Source: Paenibacillus ginsengarvi
GTDB lineage: Bacteria > Bacillota > Bacilli > Paenibacillales > NBRC-103111
Direction: 5' to 3'
DNA: 64,000 nucleotides
NCBI RefSeq assembly: GCF_003626695.1
Contig: NZ_RBAH01000019.1
Coordinates: 62,001 to 126,000 of the forward strand
The first letter of the stretch is position 1, and each line of letters starts with the position of its first letter. This document shows, piece by piece, positions 17,742 through 25,386 of this stretch. A model generated the notes under the pieces. That model saw only the letters and a program-made list of their open reading frames with translations, ran no database searches and was not told where the DNA came from. A program made the translations under genes and the position numbers.

Positions 17742-18659
17742 CTACTGTTTAAGTTTACGGAATAAATCCTGAAATACGCGATCGCGATGAACGAAATGGA
17801 CGTAGCGGATAAAATGCCGAGAAGCGTCGAAGCTCCAGCGGAACTGTTCCGACAGCAGCGGACTATGTACAAGCTCGTTCGGCAACCACGCGTCGTTGAT
17901 CAGGTAAGCGATCGCGGAGATATCCCAGATGACCCGGGAGTAGCCGAAGTGGTCGTTTGCGCAGTTACGGAACGTTTCGTACAAATAAGCGCCGACCGGA
18001 CCGCTGTCTTTCACGTAATCCTCCACCTCGGATAACGTCGTCAGCAGATGCGAGGCCGCTCCCATACACGGAACCAGAACAAGTGGGACGCCGCAATCCA
18101 AAATCGTACTGGAGGCGTGAATATCCTGAAACAGGTTGAACTCCTTCGTGTGCGGCCAGTGCAGGGCGTGCCCGCCAAGCCAGACGACGACAATCTTCTC
18201 GATAATGCGCGGTTCCATCAGAATGGCGGACGCCACATTCGTGATCGCTCCGATCGCGACGACGTACAGCGGATCGTTATCGGGGCTGGCCATCGCCCGC
18301 TCGACCAGATTGCGGGCCGCCTCGCTCTCGACCAGCGTCTCGGGACCGGGCAAATACGAGCTCGAACCGCGATACACCGGAATGCCGGCCATGTCGGGCA
18401 TATGGGAGGCGATCGTCAGCAGCTCGTTGTAGCTTTTCTCCATCCCGTCCAAAGGTCCGCTCGACAGCGAATTGTGGAAAGGCGCCGCATAAAACGCCTC
18501 GACCTGAAGCCGCTCCGGCGATCTTACCGCATAAGCGACGGCGAACTGGTCGTCGATTTCATTGTACGTGTCGGTGTCGAGCACCATACGCACGCGGCCT
18601 TTCGGATGGGCGAGCCGTTTCAGCAATTGTTCCTGCGTTAGCTTCGGATAGGTGATCAT
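17742..18659 (-). CDS. Inosine-uridine nucleoside hydrolase family protein
   Basis: 305 residues. Near residue 28 the metal-binding motif reads VLDTDTYNEIDDQFAVAYA, the variant of the DxDxxxDD signature used by this branch of the nucleoside hydrolases. VVAIGAITNVASAI near 140 and the segment VIWDISAIAYL near 260 correspond to the central Asn-containing and the C-terminal Asp-containing active-site strands. The enzyme would hydrolyse the N-glycosidic bond of a ribonucleoside in the cytoplasm. GGGAGGG precedes the ATG at 18659; earlier in-frame starts lack a site. It diverges from the AraC regulator at 18794, which is its likely controller. The native substrate is unknown. Confidence 0.88.
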   Translation of the reverse strand: MITYPKLTQEQLLKRLAHPKGRVRMVLDTDTYNEIDDQFAVAYAVRSPERLQVEAFYAAPFHNSLSSGPLDGMEKSYNELLTIASHMPDMAGIPVYRGSSSYLPGPETLVESEAARNLVERAMASPDNDPLYVVAIGAITNVASAILMEPRIIEKIVVVWLGGHALHWPHTKEFNLFQDIHASSTILDCGVPLVLVPCMGAASHLLTTLSEVEDYVKDSGPVGAYLYETFRNCANDHFGYSRVIWDISAIAYLINDAWLPNELVHSPLLSEQFRWSFDASRHFIRYVHFVHRDRVFQDLFRKLKQ

Positions 18660-18793
18660 CAGGTTCCCTCCCTGGGTTATAGTGGTACTAGAGCCCATTG
18701 TACACGGGGGAACCGCGCCATATTTTCACGATTCGGCGATTTGTTTGTACGATGTGGCTAATGTCGCCCTTAAGCCGGAAGGAGGAGCCGCCC

Positions 18794-19555
18794 ATGCTGG
18801 CCCAGATGGATTTCATCTTTCACGCGATGCGGGAAGCCCGCTCGTATATGCCGATGCACCGTCATCGCTGCTACGAGCTTGTGTATTACCGCGAAGGAAC
18901 GGGGTCGACCCGGCTGCACGAGCTCGAATACCGGTACGAGCCGAACACCTATACGGTCATCCCCCCCGGAATGATGCACGACGAGAGACGGTTCTGCGAC
19001 ACCGATGTCGTGTTTATCGGCTTCAGCCAGCTTGGCCGCGATATGCCCGTACTGACGCACGGGCTGTTTCAGGACGCGCCCTCATCGCCCATTCTGCGCC
19101 TGCTGCTTGATATCAAGACGGAGATGCAGGAGAAAAAAGCTTATTACGGGCAAAAGCTGAATCTGCGCCTGAGCGAAATGCTGATCGAGCACGCCAGATC
19201 CGTCTCTCCCGTTTTAGCTGACCAGACCGACGACAATTTGTTGTACGCGCGGACATTTATGGACGAGAACTTGGGCCAGAAAATCGCCGTGGAAGATTTG
19301 GCCGCGCTTGCCGGCTACAGCTACGACCATTTCCGCCATTTGTTCAAAAAAAAATTCGGCGTATCGCCGATTCAATATTTGATCGATAAACGGCTGGAGA
19401 AGGCGCGCAGCCTGCTCCGCCACACGTCGCTGCCGGTTACGTCCGTTGCGCTGGAATGCGGTTTTTCCAGCGACGCCCAGTTTTGCACGATGTTCAAGCG
19501 GGAGCTTGGCGAAACGCCCCGCGCCTTCCGGCAAAACAGCTACCGCTCGCTTTAA
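18794..19555 (+). CDS. AraC-family regulator with cupin sensor domain
   Basis: 253 residues. An N-terminal cupin-like domain (MPMHRHRCYELVYYREGTG with the His cluster, then TYTVIPPGMMHDE) is followed by a C-terminal AraC helix-turn-helix pair starting near residue 150 (KIAVEDLAALAGYSYDHFRHLFKKKFGVSPIQYL in two pieces, then VTSVALECGFSSDAQFCTMFKRE). Such regulators usually bind a sugar and control a nearby catabolic gene. The divergent nucleoside hydrolase, 134 bases away start to start, is the obvious candidate. The ATG at 18794 has a GAAGGAGGAG site; the frame is open further upstream without one. Confidence 0.9.
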   Translation: MLAQMDFIFHAMREARSYMPMHRHRCYELVYYREGTGSTRLHELEYRYEPNTYTVIPPGMMHDERRFCDTDVVFIGFSQLGRDMPVLTHGLFQDAPSSPILRLLLDIKTEMQEKKAYYGQKLNLRLSEMLIEHARSVSPVLADQTDDNLLYARTFMDENLGQKIAVEDLAALAGYSYDHFRHLFKKKFGVSPIQYLIDKRLEKARSLLRHTSLPVTSVALECGFSSDAQFCTMFKRELGETPRAFRQNSYRSL

Positions 19556-19645
19556 GTATCCGGCGGGAAGCCGTCATCCCCAAATTATACACATGTTATC
19601 CACAGCCGCCTGTCAGGAGGCGGAACCCGCCGTCCGCCTCCGCCG

Positions 19646-20308
19646 TCAAGGCGCCAAGCCTTTCATAATAAACCCGATCGTAGCCTCCAGCTCGCGCTCG
19701 TCGTCCCAGTCCGCGCCTTCCCGCGTCCCGTACAACGTCCGGGTCAGCACATACCCCATAATGGCCGATGCGCTCAGTCTTATAATGGTCATGACCGGCA
19801 GATCGGCCAGCTGGCCCTCCGCCTTAAACTTGCCGATGACGATTTCCAGCCGCTCCTTCACCTTAACCAGCACGACCTGCACGAACTGCTCCTGAAGCTC
19901 GGGGTGAAACGGCAGCTCCTGCACGACGATTTTGATCAGGCTTTTATTTTTTTGCAAAAATAACAGCCGGTTTTCGATCATCGCCCGCAAAAACTGCTCG
20001 TAGCTGTCGTAATCCTGCGTAAGCACATCGCGAAACTCGCGAAGCAGAAACGGAGCGATCATCTTCAGCATCGTCGGCGTGACGATTGACAGCAGCAGCT
20101 CCTTTTTCGTTTTGAAATGGCGGAAAATCGTCCCTTCCGCCACCCCCGCCCGCTGCGCGATCTCGCTAGTCGACGAGGCGGCATATCCTTTCTCGGCGAA
20201 TACCTCGATCGCCGACTCGACGATGCGTCTTTGTTTGTCGGTCATTTTATCGCGGCCCAAACCGGCTTGCAGCAGCTCCTCGATCCAAGGCTCGATTGCT
20301 TCGGACAT
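19646..20308 (-). CDS. TetR-family repressor of the adjacent ABC exporter
   Basis: 220 residues. A TetR N-terminal helix-turn-helix is at about 24-70 (RIVESAIEVFAEKGYAASST, then AEGTIFRHFKTKKELLLSI). The variable C-terminal half, with VVQELPFHPELQEQFVQVV, resembles the FadR/YcdC-like dimerization domain. It is the third gene of the minus-strand unit with the ABC ATPase and permease, 74 bases after the permease. Two identical palindromes flank the operon promoter at 22173-22249, fitting autoregulation and repression of the exporter. The ATG at 20308 has only a weak AGGGT site; an internal ATG at residue 22 is less likely because it would leave a shorter arm before the HTH. Confidence 0.9.
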   Translation of the reverse strand: MSEAIEPWIEELLQAGLGRDKMTDKQRRIVESAIEVFAEKGYAASSTSEIAQRAGVAEGTIFRHFKTKKELLLSIVTPTMLKMIAPFLLREFRDVLTQDYDSYEQFLRAMIENRLLFLQKNKSLIKIVVQELPFHPELQEQFVQVVLVKVKERLEIVIGKFKAEGQLADLPVMTIIRLSASAIMGYVLTRTLYGTREGADWDDERELEATIGFIMKGLAP

Positions 20309-20382
20309 ATCGTTTGACCCTAACCTTTCCGCGCCGTGCGTTGTTTGATAAGCACGATTGTATCACACCCGCTCCCCGGTTG

Positions 20383-21402
20383 TTAAATCGCCCGCTGCTT
20401 CTTGAGCGCGAACACGTTCAGCAGGGCAAAAACGACAGAAAAGCCGATCAGGATATAAACATCGCCCTGAATGTCCGCAAGCCCTTCCCCGCGAATCATA
20501 ATGCCGCGCATCGCATCCGCCCCGTAATACAGCGGCATGATGTAGCTCAGCTTTTGCAGCCAGGGGAGCATCGCCTCCAGGCTGAATAGGCCGGAGAAGA
20601 ACACCTGCGGCACGATGACGAGCGGAATGAACTGAATGATTTGAAATTCGCTTCCGGCAAAGGAGCTGAGCAGCGTACCGAGCGTAAGCGCGGTCAGCGT
20701 CAGCAGCAAATTGATCAGCAGCACGAGCCAGATCGAGCCTTCCATATACAGCCCGAGGACGCCGATCGAATACCAGGCGATGAGCGCGGCCTGCACGAGC
20801 GTAAAGACGCCGAAGCCGGCCAAATATCCGGCGACAACCTCGTAGCGGCGGATCGGAGTCGCCATCAGTCGCTCCAGCGTACCGGTCGTCCTCTCCCGCA
20901 GGAAGGCGACGCCGGCCAGCAGGAAGACGAAAAAGAAGGAGAAGAAGCCGATCAGCACCGGACCGAACGAATCGAACGCGGACATCCCTTCCTTGCCGTG
21001 CAAATAGGAGATCTCCGGCTGAACCGCTTGCGAACCGGCCTGCATCGTCTGCTGAATGACGAGCATAACCGCTTTGCTGACCGAAGGATCGCTGCCTTCG
21101 AGCAGGATCGAGGGCTTGCCGCCCGCTACCGACAGCACCGCGTCGAGCTTCCCTTCCTCCAGCGCCTGCTTCGCCTGGTTGGCGTCCGGATACGAAGCAA
21201 CGTTTACGTCATCGCTTTTCATCCGCTCCGACAGCTGCGCCGGAACGTCTACCGTCCCGATATCCAGCTTGATCGACTGGCCGTCGAATACGAAATGGAG
21301 CAGCGTAAGCACAAGCAGCGGGGCCAGAAACAGCAGCGCGAGCGTCCGTTTGTCCCGAACGAACTGCCGGATGATGCGCAGCGCAAGTGCGCGTATTCTC
21401 AT
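20383..21402 (-). CDS. ABC-2 type transporter permease
   Basis: 339 residues. One N-terminal membrane helix (LALLFLAPLLVLTLLHFVF, about 22-40), a soluble extracellular domain of about 125 residues, and five C-terminal helices from about residue 166 (IGFFSFFFVFLLAGVAFLRER). The RERTTGTLERLMATPIRRYEVVAGY motif (in the loop after the second helix) is the conserved signature of ABC-2 permeases of the YhiH/YbhR drug-exporter group. Starts overlap the ATPase stop by 4 bases. It is probably one half of a homodimer working with the ATPase at 21399-22154 to export a hydrophobic compound. Confidence 0.92.
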   Translation of the reverse strand: MRIRALALRIIRQFVRDKRTLALLFLAPLLVLTLLHFVFDGQSIKLDIGTVDVPAQLSERMKSDDVNVASYPDANQAKQALEEGKLDAVLSVAGGKPSILLEGSDPSVSKAVMLVIQQTMQAGSQAVQPEISYLHGKEGMSAFDSFGPVLIGFFSFFFVFLLAGVAFLRERTTGTLERLMATPIRRYEVVAGYLAGFGVFTLVQAALIAWYSIGVLGLYMEGSIWLVLLINLLLTLTALTLGTLLSSFAGSEFQIIQFIPLVIVPQVFFSGLFSLEAMLPWLQKLSYIMPLYYGADAMRGIMIRGEGLADIQGDVYILIGFSVVFALLNVFALKKQRAI

Positions 21403-22154
21403 GACCGATCGCCTCCCCCGAGCACGATGAAAGCATCCTCGATATTCGTCGTCCCGCTACGCTCCATAAGCGCAGCCGGGCTATCCACCGCGGTCAGGCG
21501 CCCCTCCCGAATGAGAGCGATCCGGTCGCATTTGTCGGCCTCGTCCATCACATGAGTTGTGAGCACAATCGTCGTTCCTTTCTCCCGCAAAGCGAACAGC
21601 TCCCGCCAGATCGACTGCCGCAGCACCGGATCGATGCCGACGGTCGGTTCGTCGAGCACGAGCAGCTCCGGCTCGTGCAGCAGGGCGATCGCAAGCGACA
21701 ATCTTCGCTTCATCCCGCCGGAGTATGCGGCCACCTGTTTGTTCAGATGATCCGTCAGGTCGACGACGGCCATCGAAACTTCGATCCGCTCCTTGCGCCG
21801 GGCGCCGGACAAGCCGTAAAGCGAGGCGAAGAACAGCAAATTTTCTTTCGCCGTCAGCTCGTTATACAACGCGTCCGATTGCGCCATATACCCGAATCGC
21901 TGGAACATCGACAGCTGCGGCATCCGCTCGCCGAGCATATGGACGGTTCCGCCGTCCGCCTTGTCGATGCCGGTCATCAGCTTGATCAGCGTCGTTTTGC
22001 CGGACCCGGAAGGACCGAGCAGCCCGAACAGCTCGCCGCGTTCCACGCGCAGCGTAACGTCATTTAATACAGTGCGGCTGCCGAAAGTCCGGACGATGCC
22101 GTGAAGATCGACAGCGGCCGTTTGCGGCAGGTCGGTCGAGGCAACGCTTACCAT
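21399..22154 (-). CDS. ABC exporter ATP-binding protein (drug-efflux type)
   Basis: 251 residues. Walker A is LLGPSGSGKTT near residue 40, the signature is YSGGMKRRLSLAIALLHEPEL, and Walker B is LLVLDEPTVGIDPVLRQSIW; the SGGMKRR form of the signature is characteristic of the CcmA/DrrA drug-exporter subgroup. It heads the operon ATPase-permease-TetR. I start at the ATG at 22154 because AGGGGGAATGCCCT lies directly before it and the promoter and operators lie upstream; a GTG at 22184 would fall inside operator 1. Confidence 0.93.
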   Translation of the reverse strand: MVSVASTDLPQTAAVDLHGIVRTFGSRTVLNDVTLRVERGELFGLLGPSGSGKTTLIKLMTGIDKADGGTVHMLGERMPQLSMFQRFGYMAQSDALYNELTAKENLLFFASLYGLSGARRKERIEVSMAVVDLTDHLNKQVAAYSGGMKRRLSLAIALLHEPELLVLDEPTVGIDPVLRQSIWRELFALREKGTTIVLTTHVMDEADKCDRIALIREGRLTAVDSPAALMERSGTTNIEDAFIVLGGGDRS

Positions 22155-22172
22155 AGGGCATTCCCCCTGAAT

Positions 22173-22191
22173 GTGAGTAATCACTCATTTT
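22173..22191 (-). promoter_or_regulatory. TetR operator 1 (promoter-distal, just before the RBS)
   Basis: The plus strand reads GTGAGTAATCACTCATTTT. The core TGAGTAATCACTCA is an inverted repeat (TGAGT/ACTCA around four bases), a size usual for TetR-family operators. The same 19 bases recur exactly at 22231-22249. Binding here would block transcript elongation downstream of the start. Confidence 0.75.
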
Positions 22192-22200
22192 CTTACCCTC

Positions 22201-22230
22201 ATCATACAGGATGGACAGCTTGATTGTAAA
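22201..22230 (-). promoter_or_regulatory. Promoter of the ABC exporter/TetR operon
   Basis: On the minus strand the -35 is TTTACA (22230-22225) and the -10 is TATGAT (22206-22201) with an 18-base spacer. It sits exactly between the two operator copies, the -35 abutting operator 2. Confidence 0.75.
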
Positions 22231-22249
22231 GTGAGTAATCACTCATTTT
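22231..22249 (-). promoter_or_regulatory. TetR operator 2 (upstream of the -35)
   Basis: An exact second copy of the 19-base GTGAGTAATCACTCATTTT, 58 bp from operator 1. Two sites flanking a promoter allow a strong repression through double occupancy. The assignment to the TetR protein at 19646-20308 is inferred from its position in the operon. Confidence 0.75.
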
Positions 22250-22314
22250 TACGAGTAAAGAAACGCCGCTCATATCGCATAGGATGGCTCAATGAAGTCC
22301 CGCGACGATTCACG

Positions 22315-24645
22315 TCAACCGTTCGCCCCTGGATCGTAGCCTGCCACCAGCAGTACGTCGATGTGCCTTGCCGATCGCAGCACTTCCTTCATAACCGAGC
22401 CGCGCCGCAGCTCCGTCCAGAACGTCGACTTGGACTGTCCCATCACGATTTGCGTGGCCTCGTACTTCGTCGCCCCAGCAACGATCGCTTTGGCGATCTC
22501 CCTGGAGCGCCGCACCCGGAGCACCTCGAATGTTCCGCCGAGCCGCTCCGTCAGCTTCTTCAGTGCGTCCAGCCGTTCCCCGTCCCCCTCTTCGCCGCGG
22601 GCATTATTTGCCGCCATCACGTACGATACGTACCAAAGCGCCTTAAGCCGGTGCGCGATGCGGAAGCCGCGGCGTACAAGCCGCTCCGCCTGCTGCATAC
22701 AGTCGACGCATACGTAGATCGCTTCCTTGCGTCTCCACGGTCCCCGCAGCGAGCTGCTGCGCTCCCACGACTCCAGCCTCTCGTCCACATCGTCGGCCAG
22801 CTCCCGCAGGGCCAGCTCCCGCAGAGCGATCAGATTGCCGGTTTTGAAAAAATGGCCGAGCGCCTGCTCCACCTTATCCCGGGCGTAAATACGCCCCTCC
22901 TGCATACGTCTGCGCAGCGCTTCCGGAGTGACGTCGATCAGCTGCACTTCGTCGGCCAGCCGGAGTATATGATCCGGCACCGTTTCCCGGACGCGCACGC
23001 CCGTAATTTGCTCGACCGCATCATTCAAGCTTTCGAGATGCTGCACGTTCATCGTCGTAATGACCGAAATCCCGGCAGCCAAAATGTCCAGCACGTCCTC
23101 GTACCGCTTCTTGTGCTTGCTGCCCGGCACGTTCGTATGCGCCAGCTCGTCAACGAGCACGACCTCCGGATTGCGGCGTATAATTTCGGCGGTGTCCATC
23201 TCTTCCAGCCGGACTCCCTTGTACTGGATCGTTTCGCGCGGCACAATGTCCAGCTCTCCGACTTGACCGAGCGTTTCCTCGCGGCCATGCGTTTCCAGCA
23301 GACCGACGCAAATATGGATCCCTTTACGCAGCAGGTCGTTTCCTTCCCGCAGCATCGTGTACGTTTTGCCGACGCCCGGTGCGGCGCCGATATATACTTT
23401 GAATCGTCCGCGCTTGATCCGCTCGATTTTCCGGTCCAGCTCCTGCGAGCTCAGCCTCCGGAACAGCTCGGCCTCCGCTTCCGGCTTCGTCATGTGAGCG
23501 GGCAATATACGTTCCCCGTCATGCTCGGCCCGATCGGCGACGATAAACAGATCGACATGGCGCGTCCGTTTCAGGATGTCCCGAACGATCGAGCCGTGCC
23601 AAAGCTCCTGCCACCTCGTCTGTTTCGAATGCCCGAGCACGATGCGGGTAACGTTATTGTCCAGGGCGTACGCGGATAGAGCGTCCGGGAGCGCCCGGCG
23701 GGAGGGCAGCGGAAGCTCCTCGAACTTCGCCCCGATGCGCTGGACGAGCTTCATCATGGAACGCTTGAACGCTGCCGCTTCCTTCGCCAGCTGTTTCTTC
23801 GGATTAACGAAAGCGACGACAAGCAGGTCGCCGTTCAGCCTTTTGGCGATTTGCTGGCCTCGGCGCACGTAGATCGAGCCGTTGAAATGGTACTGCGTCG
23901 AAACGAGGATGCGCTCGGTCGCGCCCGACGGGCCGACCAGCCCAAGCTCGTCGCGATGCTTCTCAAGCGAATCGTTGACGCCTTCGGCAACGAGACGGAG
24001 CGACAGCTCCCGCAGCACGGCGAGATTGCCGCGCTTCAGCAGCTCGCTGCCCGGATTGCGCAGAGCTCCTTCCGCCACCCGGGCAAGCATCGTCTCCGGC
24101 GTCACGTCGATCAGCACGACTTCGTCGGCCAGCTCGAGCGTGTCGGTCGGCACCGTTTCGCTCACGTCGATGCCGGTCATCTTTTTGGCGATCGCCCTTA
24201 CATCCTCCAACTCGTATACGTTCACCGTCGTAATGACGCTGATGCCCCGGCTCAGCAGCAGCCGAATATCTTCGAGCCTCGTTGGGAAACGGGATCCCTC
24301 GCGGTTCCGGTGAGCAAGACCGTCCACCAGCACGACCTCGGGGTTGCGCGCGATGAGGGCATCCAGGTTCAGGTCCTTCTTCTCCTTCCCGTCCTTCTGC
24401 CAGTGGATGCTCGGAACACGCTCCAAATCGCCGACTTGCCGGACCGTCTCGGGACGCTGCATCGTCGAAACGGCGCAAATGACGACGTCGATGCCCTGTT
24501 CCTTGAGCGAGCAGCCTTCGCGCAGCATATGGTACGTTTTCCCCGAGCCGCTCACTGCTCCGATGTACACCTTCAGCCGGCCGCGGTGCAGCTTGGAGAT
24601 CGAATACAGCAGCTCCTCTGGCGTTTTCCTTTTGAACGTGTCCAT
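22315..24645 (-). CDS. Tandem KdpD-N/Usp fusion protein lacking a histidine kinase
   Basis: 776 residues. The protein is two full copies of the KdpD N-terminal region, each a KdpD sensor domain followed by a Usp domain, joined head to tail with the second starting near residue 400. Copy 2 keeps the canonical motifs: GAAPGVGKTY (about 416), VVLVDELAHTNVPGSKHKKR and a Usp end (IVMGQSKSTFWTEL). Copy 1 has GAVSGSGKTY at 29-38 but VVLVDGLAHRNREGSRFPTR, losing the Walker B Glu, and ends GHSKQTRWQELWHGS. No membrane helices, HisKA or HATPase domain follow. Usp domains of KdpD are known to bind c-di-AMP in Staphylococcus, so a c-di-AMP-responsive role in the Kdp system is plausible but inferred. RBS GGAAGGGG precedes ATG 24645. 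Confidence 0.9.
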   Translation of the reverse strand: MDTFKRKTPEELLYSISKLHRGRLKVYIGAVSGSGKTYHMLREGCSLKEQGIDVVICAVSTMQRPETVRQVGDLERVPSIHWQKDGKEKKDLNLDALIARNPEVVLVDGLAHRNREGSRFPTRLEDIRLLLSRGISVITTVNVYELEDVRAIAKKMTGIDVSETVPTDTLELADEVVLIDVTPETMLARVAEGALRNPGSELLKRGNLAVLRELSLRLVAEGVNDSLEKHRDELGLVGPSGATERILVSTQYHFNGSIYVRRGQQIAKRLNGDLLVVAFVNPKKQLAKEAAAFKRSMMKLVQRIGAKFEELPLPSRRALPDALSAYALDNNVTRIVLGHSKQTRWQELWHGSIVRDILKRTRHVDLFIVADRAEHDGERILPAHMTKPEAEAELFRRLSSQELDRKIERIKRGRFKVYIGAAPGVGKTYTMLREGNDLLRKGIHICVGLLETHGREETLGQVGELDIVPRETIQYKGVRLEEMDTAEIIRRNPEVVLVDELAHTNVPGSKHKKRYEDVLDILAAGISVITTMNVQHLESLNDAVEQITGVRVRETVPDHILRLADEVQLIDVTPEALRRRMQEGRIYARDKVEQALGHFFKTGNLIALRELALRELADDVDERLESWERSSSLRGPWRRKEAIYVCVDCMQQAERLVRRGFRIAHRLKALWYVSYVMAANNARGEEGDGERLDALKKLTERLGGTFEVLRVRRSREIAKAIVAGATKYEATQIVMGQSKSTFWTELRRGSVMKEVLRSARHIDVLLVAGYDPGANG

Positions 24646-24690
24646 ATGCGTATCCCCTTCCTTGTTCCCTATGCGGCGGCAAACAGCCGG

Positions 24691-24728
24691 AAAAGCCGGA
24701 CAGAAGCCCGAAGAAGCCTCGTCCGGCC
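24691..24728 (-). terminator. Internal terminator/attenuator between kdpC and the KdpD-like gene
   Basis: On the minus strand GGCCGGAC (24727-24720) pairs with GTCCGGC (24701-24695) and is followed by TTTTCC. The inner part contains an additional GGCTTCTTCGGGCTTC hairpin-like stretch. The T tract is short, so partial termination is likely, lowering expression of the last gene. Confidence 0.5.
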
Positions 24729-24733
24729 GTTTC

Positions 24734-25342
24734 TTATTTGCGAAGCAGTTCGTCCAGAGCCATATTCAGCTTCAGCACATTTACGCGAGGCTCCCCGAAT
24801 ACGCCGAGATCGCGTCCCTCGGTCGCGTCTTCGATCAGCTGATGAAGTCGCTCGGCGGATAAGCCGGTTTGCTTGCTGATTCGCGGCACCTGCACTTCAG
24901 CGGACTGCGGAGTAATATGCGGGTCGAGCCCGGACCCCGAGTTCGTGATCAAAGCGATCGGCAGCCGGCTTACCGGCACGTCCGGGTTGCTAATCTTCCA
25001 ATCTTCGATCGTCTTCTCGGTTCTCGCCAGCAAATCCGCGTTCGAAGGGGCATAGTTGTTCGAGCCCGACGCCTCCGCTTTGTAATCGATACTCGACACC
25101 CGGCTCTGAAAATGCTTAGGGTCGTTAAAGGTTTGCCCGATTAAAGCCGAGCCCACCGCCGTTCCATCGCTTGTGCGGATCAAACTTCCGTTCGCCCTGC
25201 CCGGGAACAGCAATTGCGCCGCCCCCGTAGTAACGAGCGGGTATACGATTCCGCACAGTACGATAAAAACAAGACTTATTCGGATGACGACTCCCAGGGA
25301 CATTCGCGCCGTCTCGGATTGGGCTTCTGCCGCTTTGTTCAT
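24734..25342 (-). CDS. kdpC: Potassium-transporting ATPase subunit C
   Basis: 202 residues. One membrane helix near the N-terminus (GVVIRISLVFIVLCGIVYPLV) is followed by an extracytoplasmic domain with the family motifs ALIGQTFNDPKHFQSRVS, LITNSGSGLDPHITPQSAEV and GEPRVNVLKLNMALDEL at the end. KdpC stabilizes the KdpFABC complex and is needed for its assembly. GAGAGG lies 10 bases before ATG 25342; the frame is open upstream to 25396 but that start would overlap kdpB and lacks a site. The gap to kdpB is 44 bases. Confidence 0.95.
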   Translation of the reverse strand: MNKAAEAQSETARMSLGVVIRISLVFIVLCGIVYPLVTTGAAQLLFPGRANGSLIRTSDGTAVGSALIGQTFNDPKHFQSRVSSIDYKAEASGSNNYAPSNADLLARTEKTIEDWKISNPDVPVSRLPIALITNSGSGLDPHITPQSAEVQVPRISKQTGLSAERLHQLIEDATEGRDLGVFGEPRVNVLKLNMALDELLRK

Positions 25343-25386
25343 TTCTATTCTACCTCTCTTTCTATTAACCGCCTCAACGATTCGGG

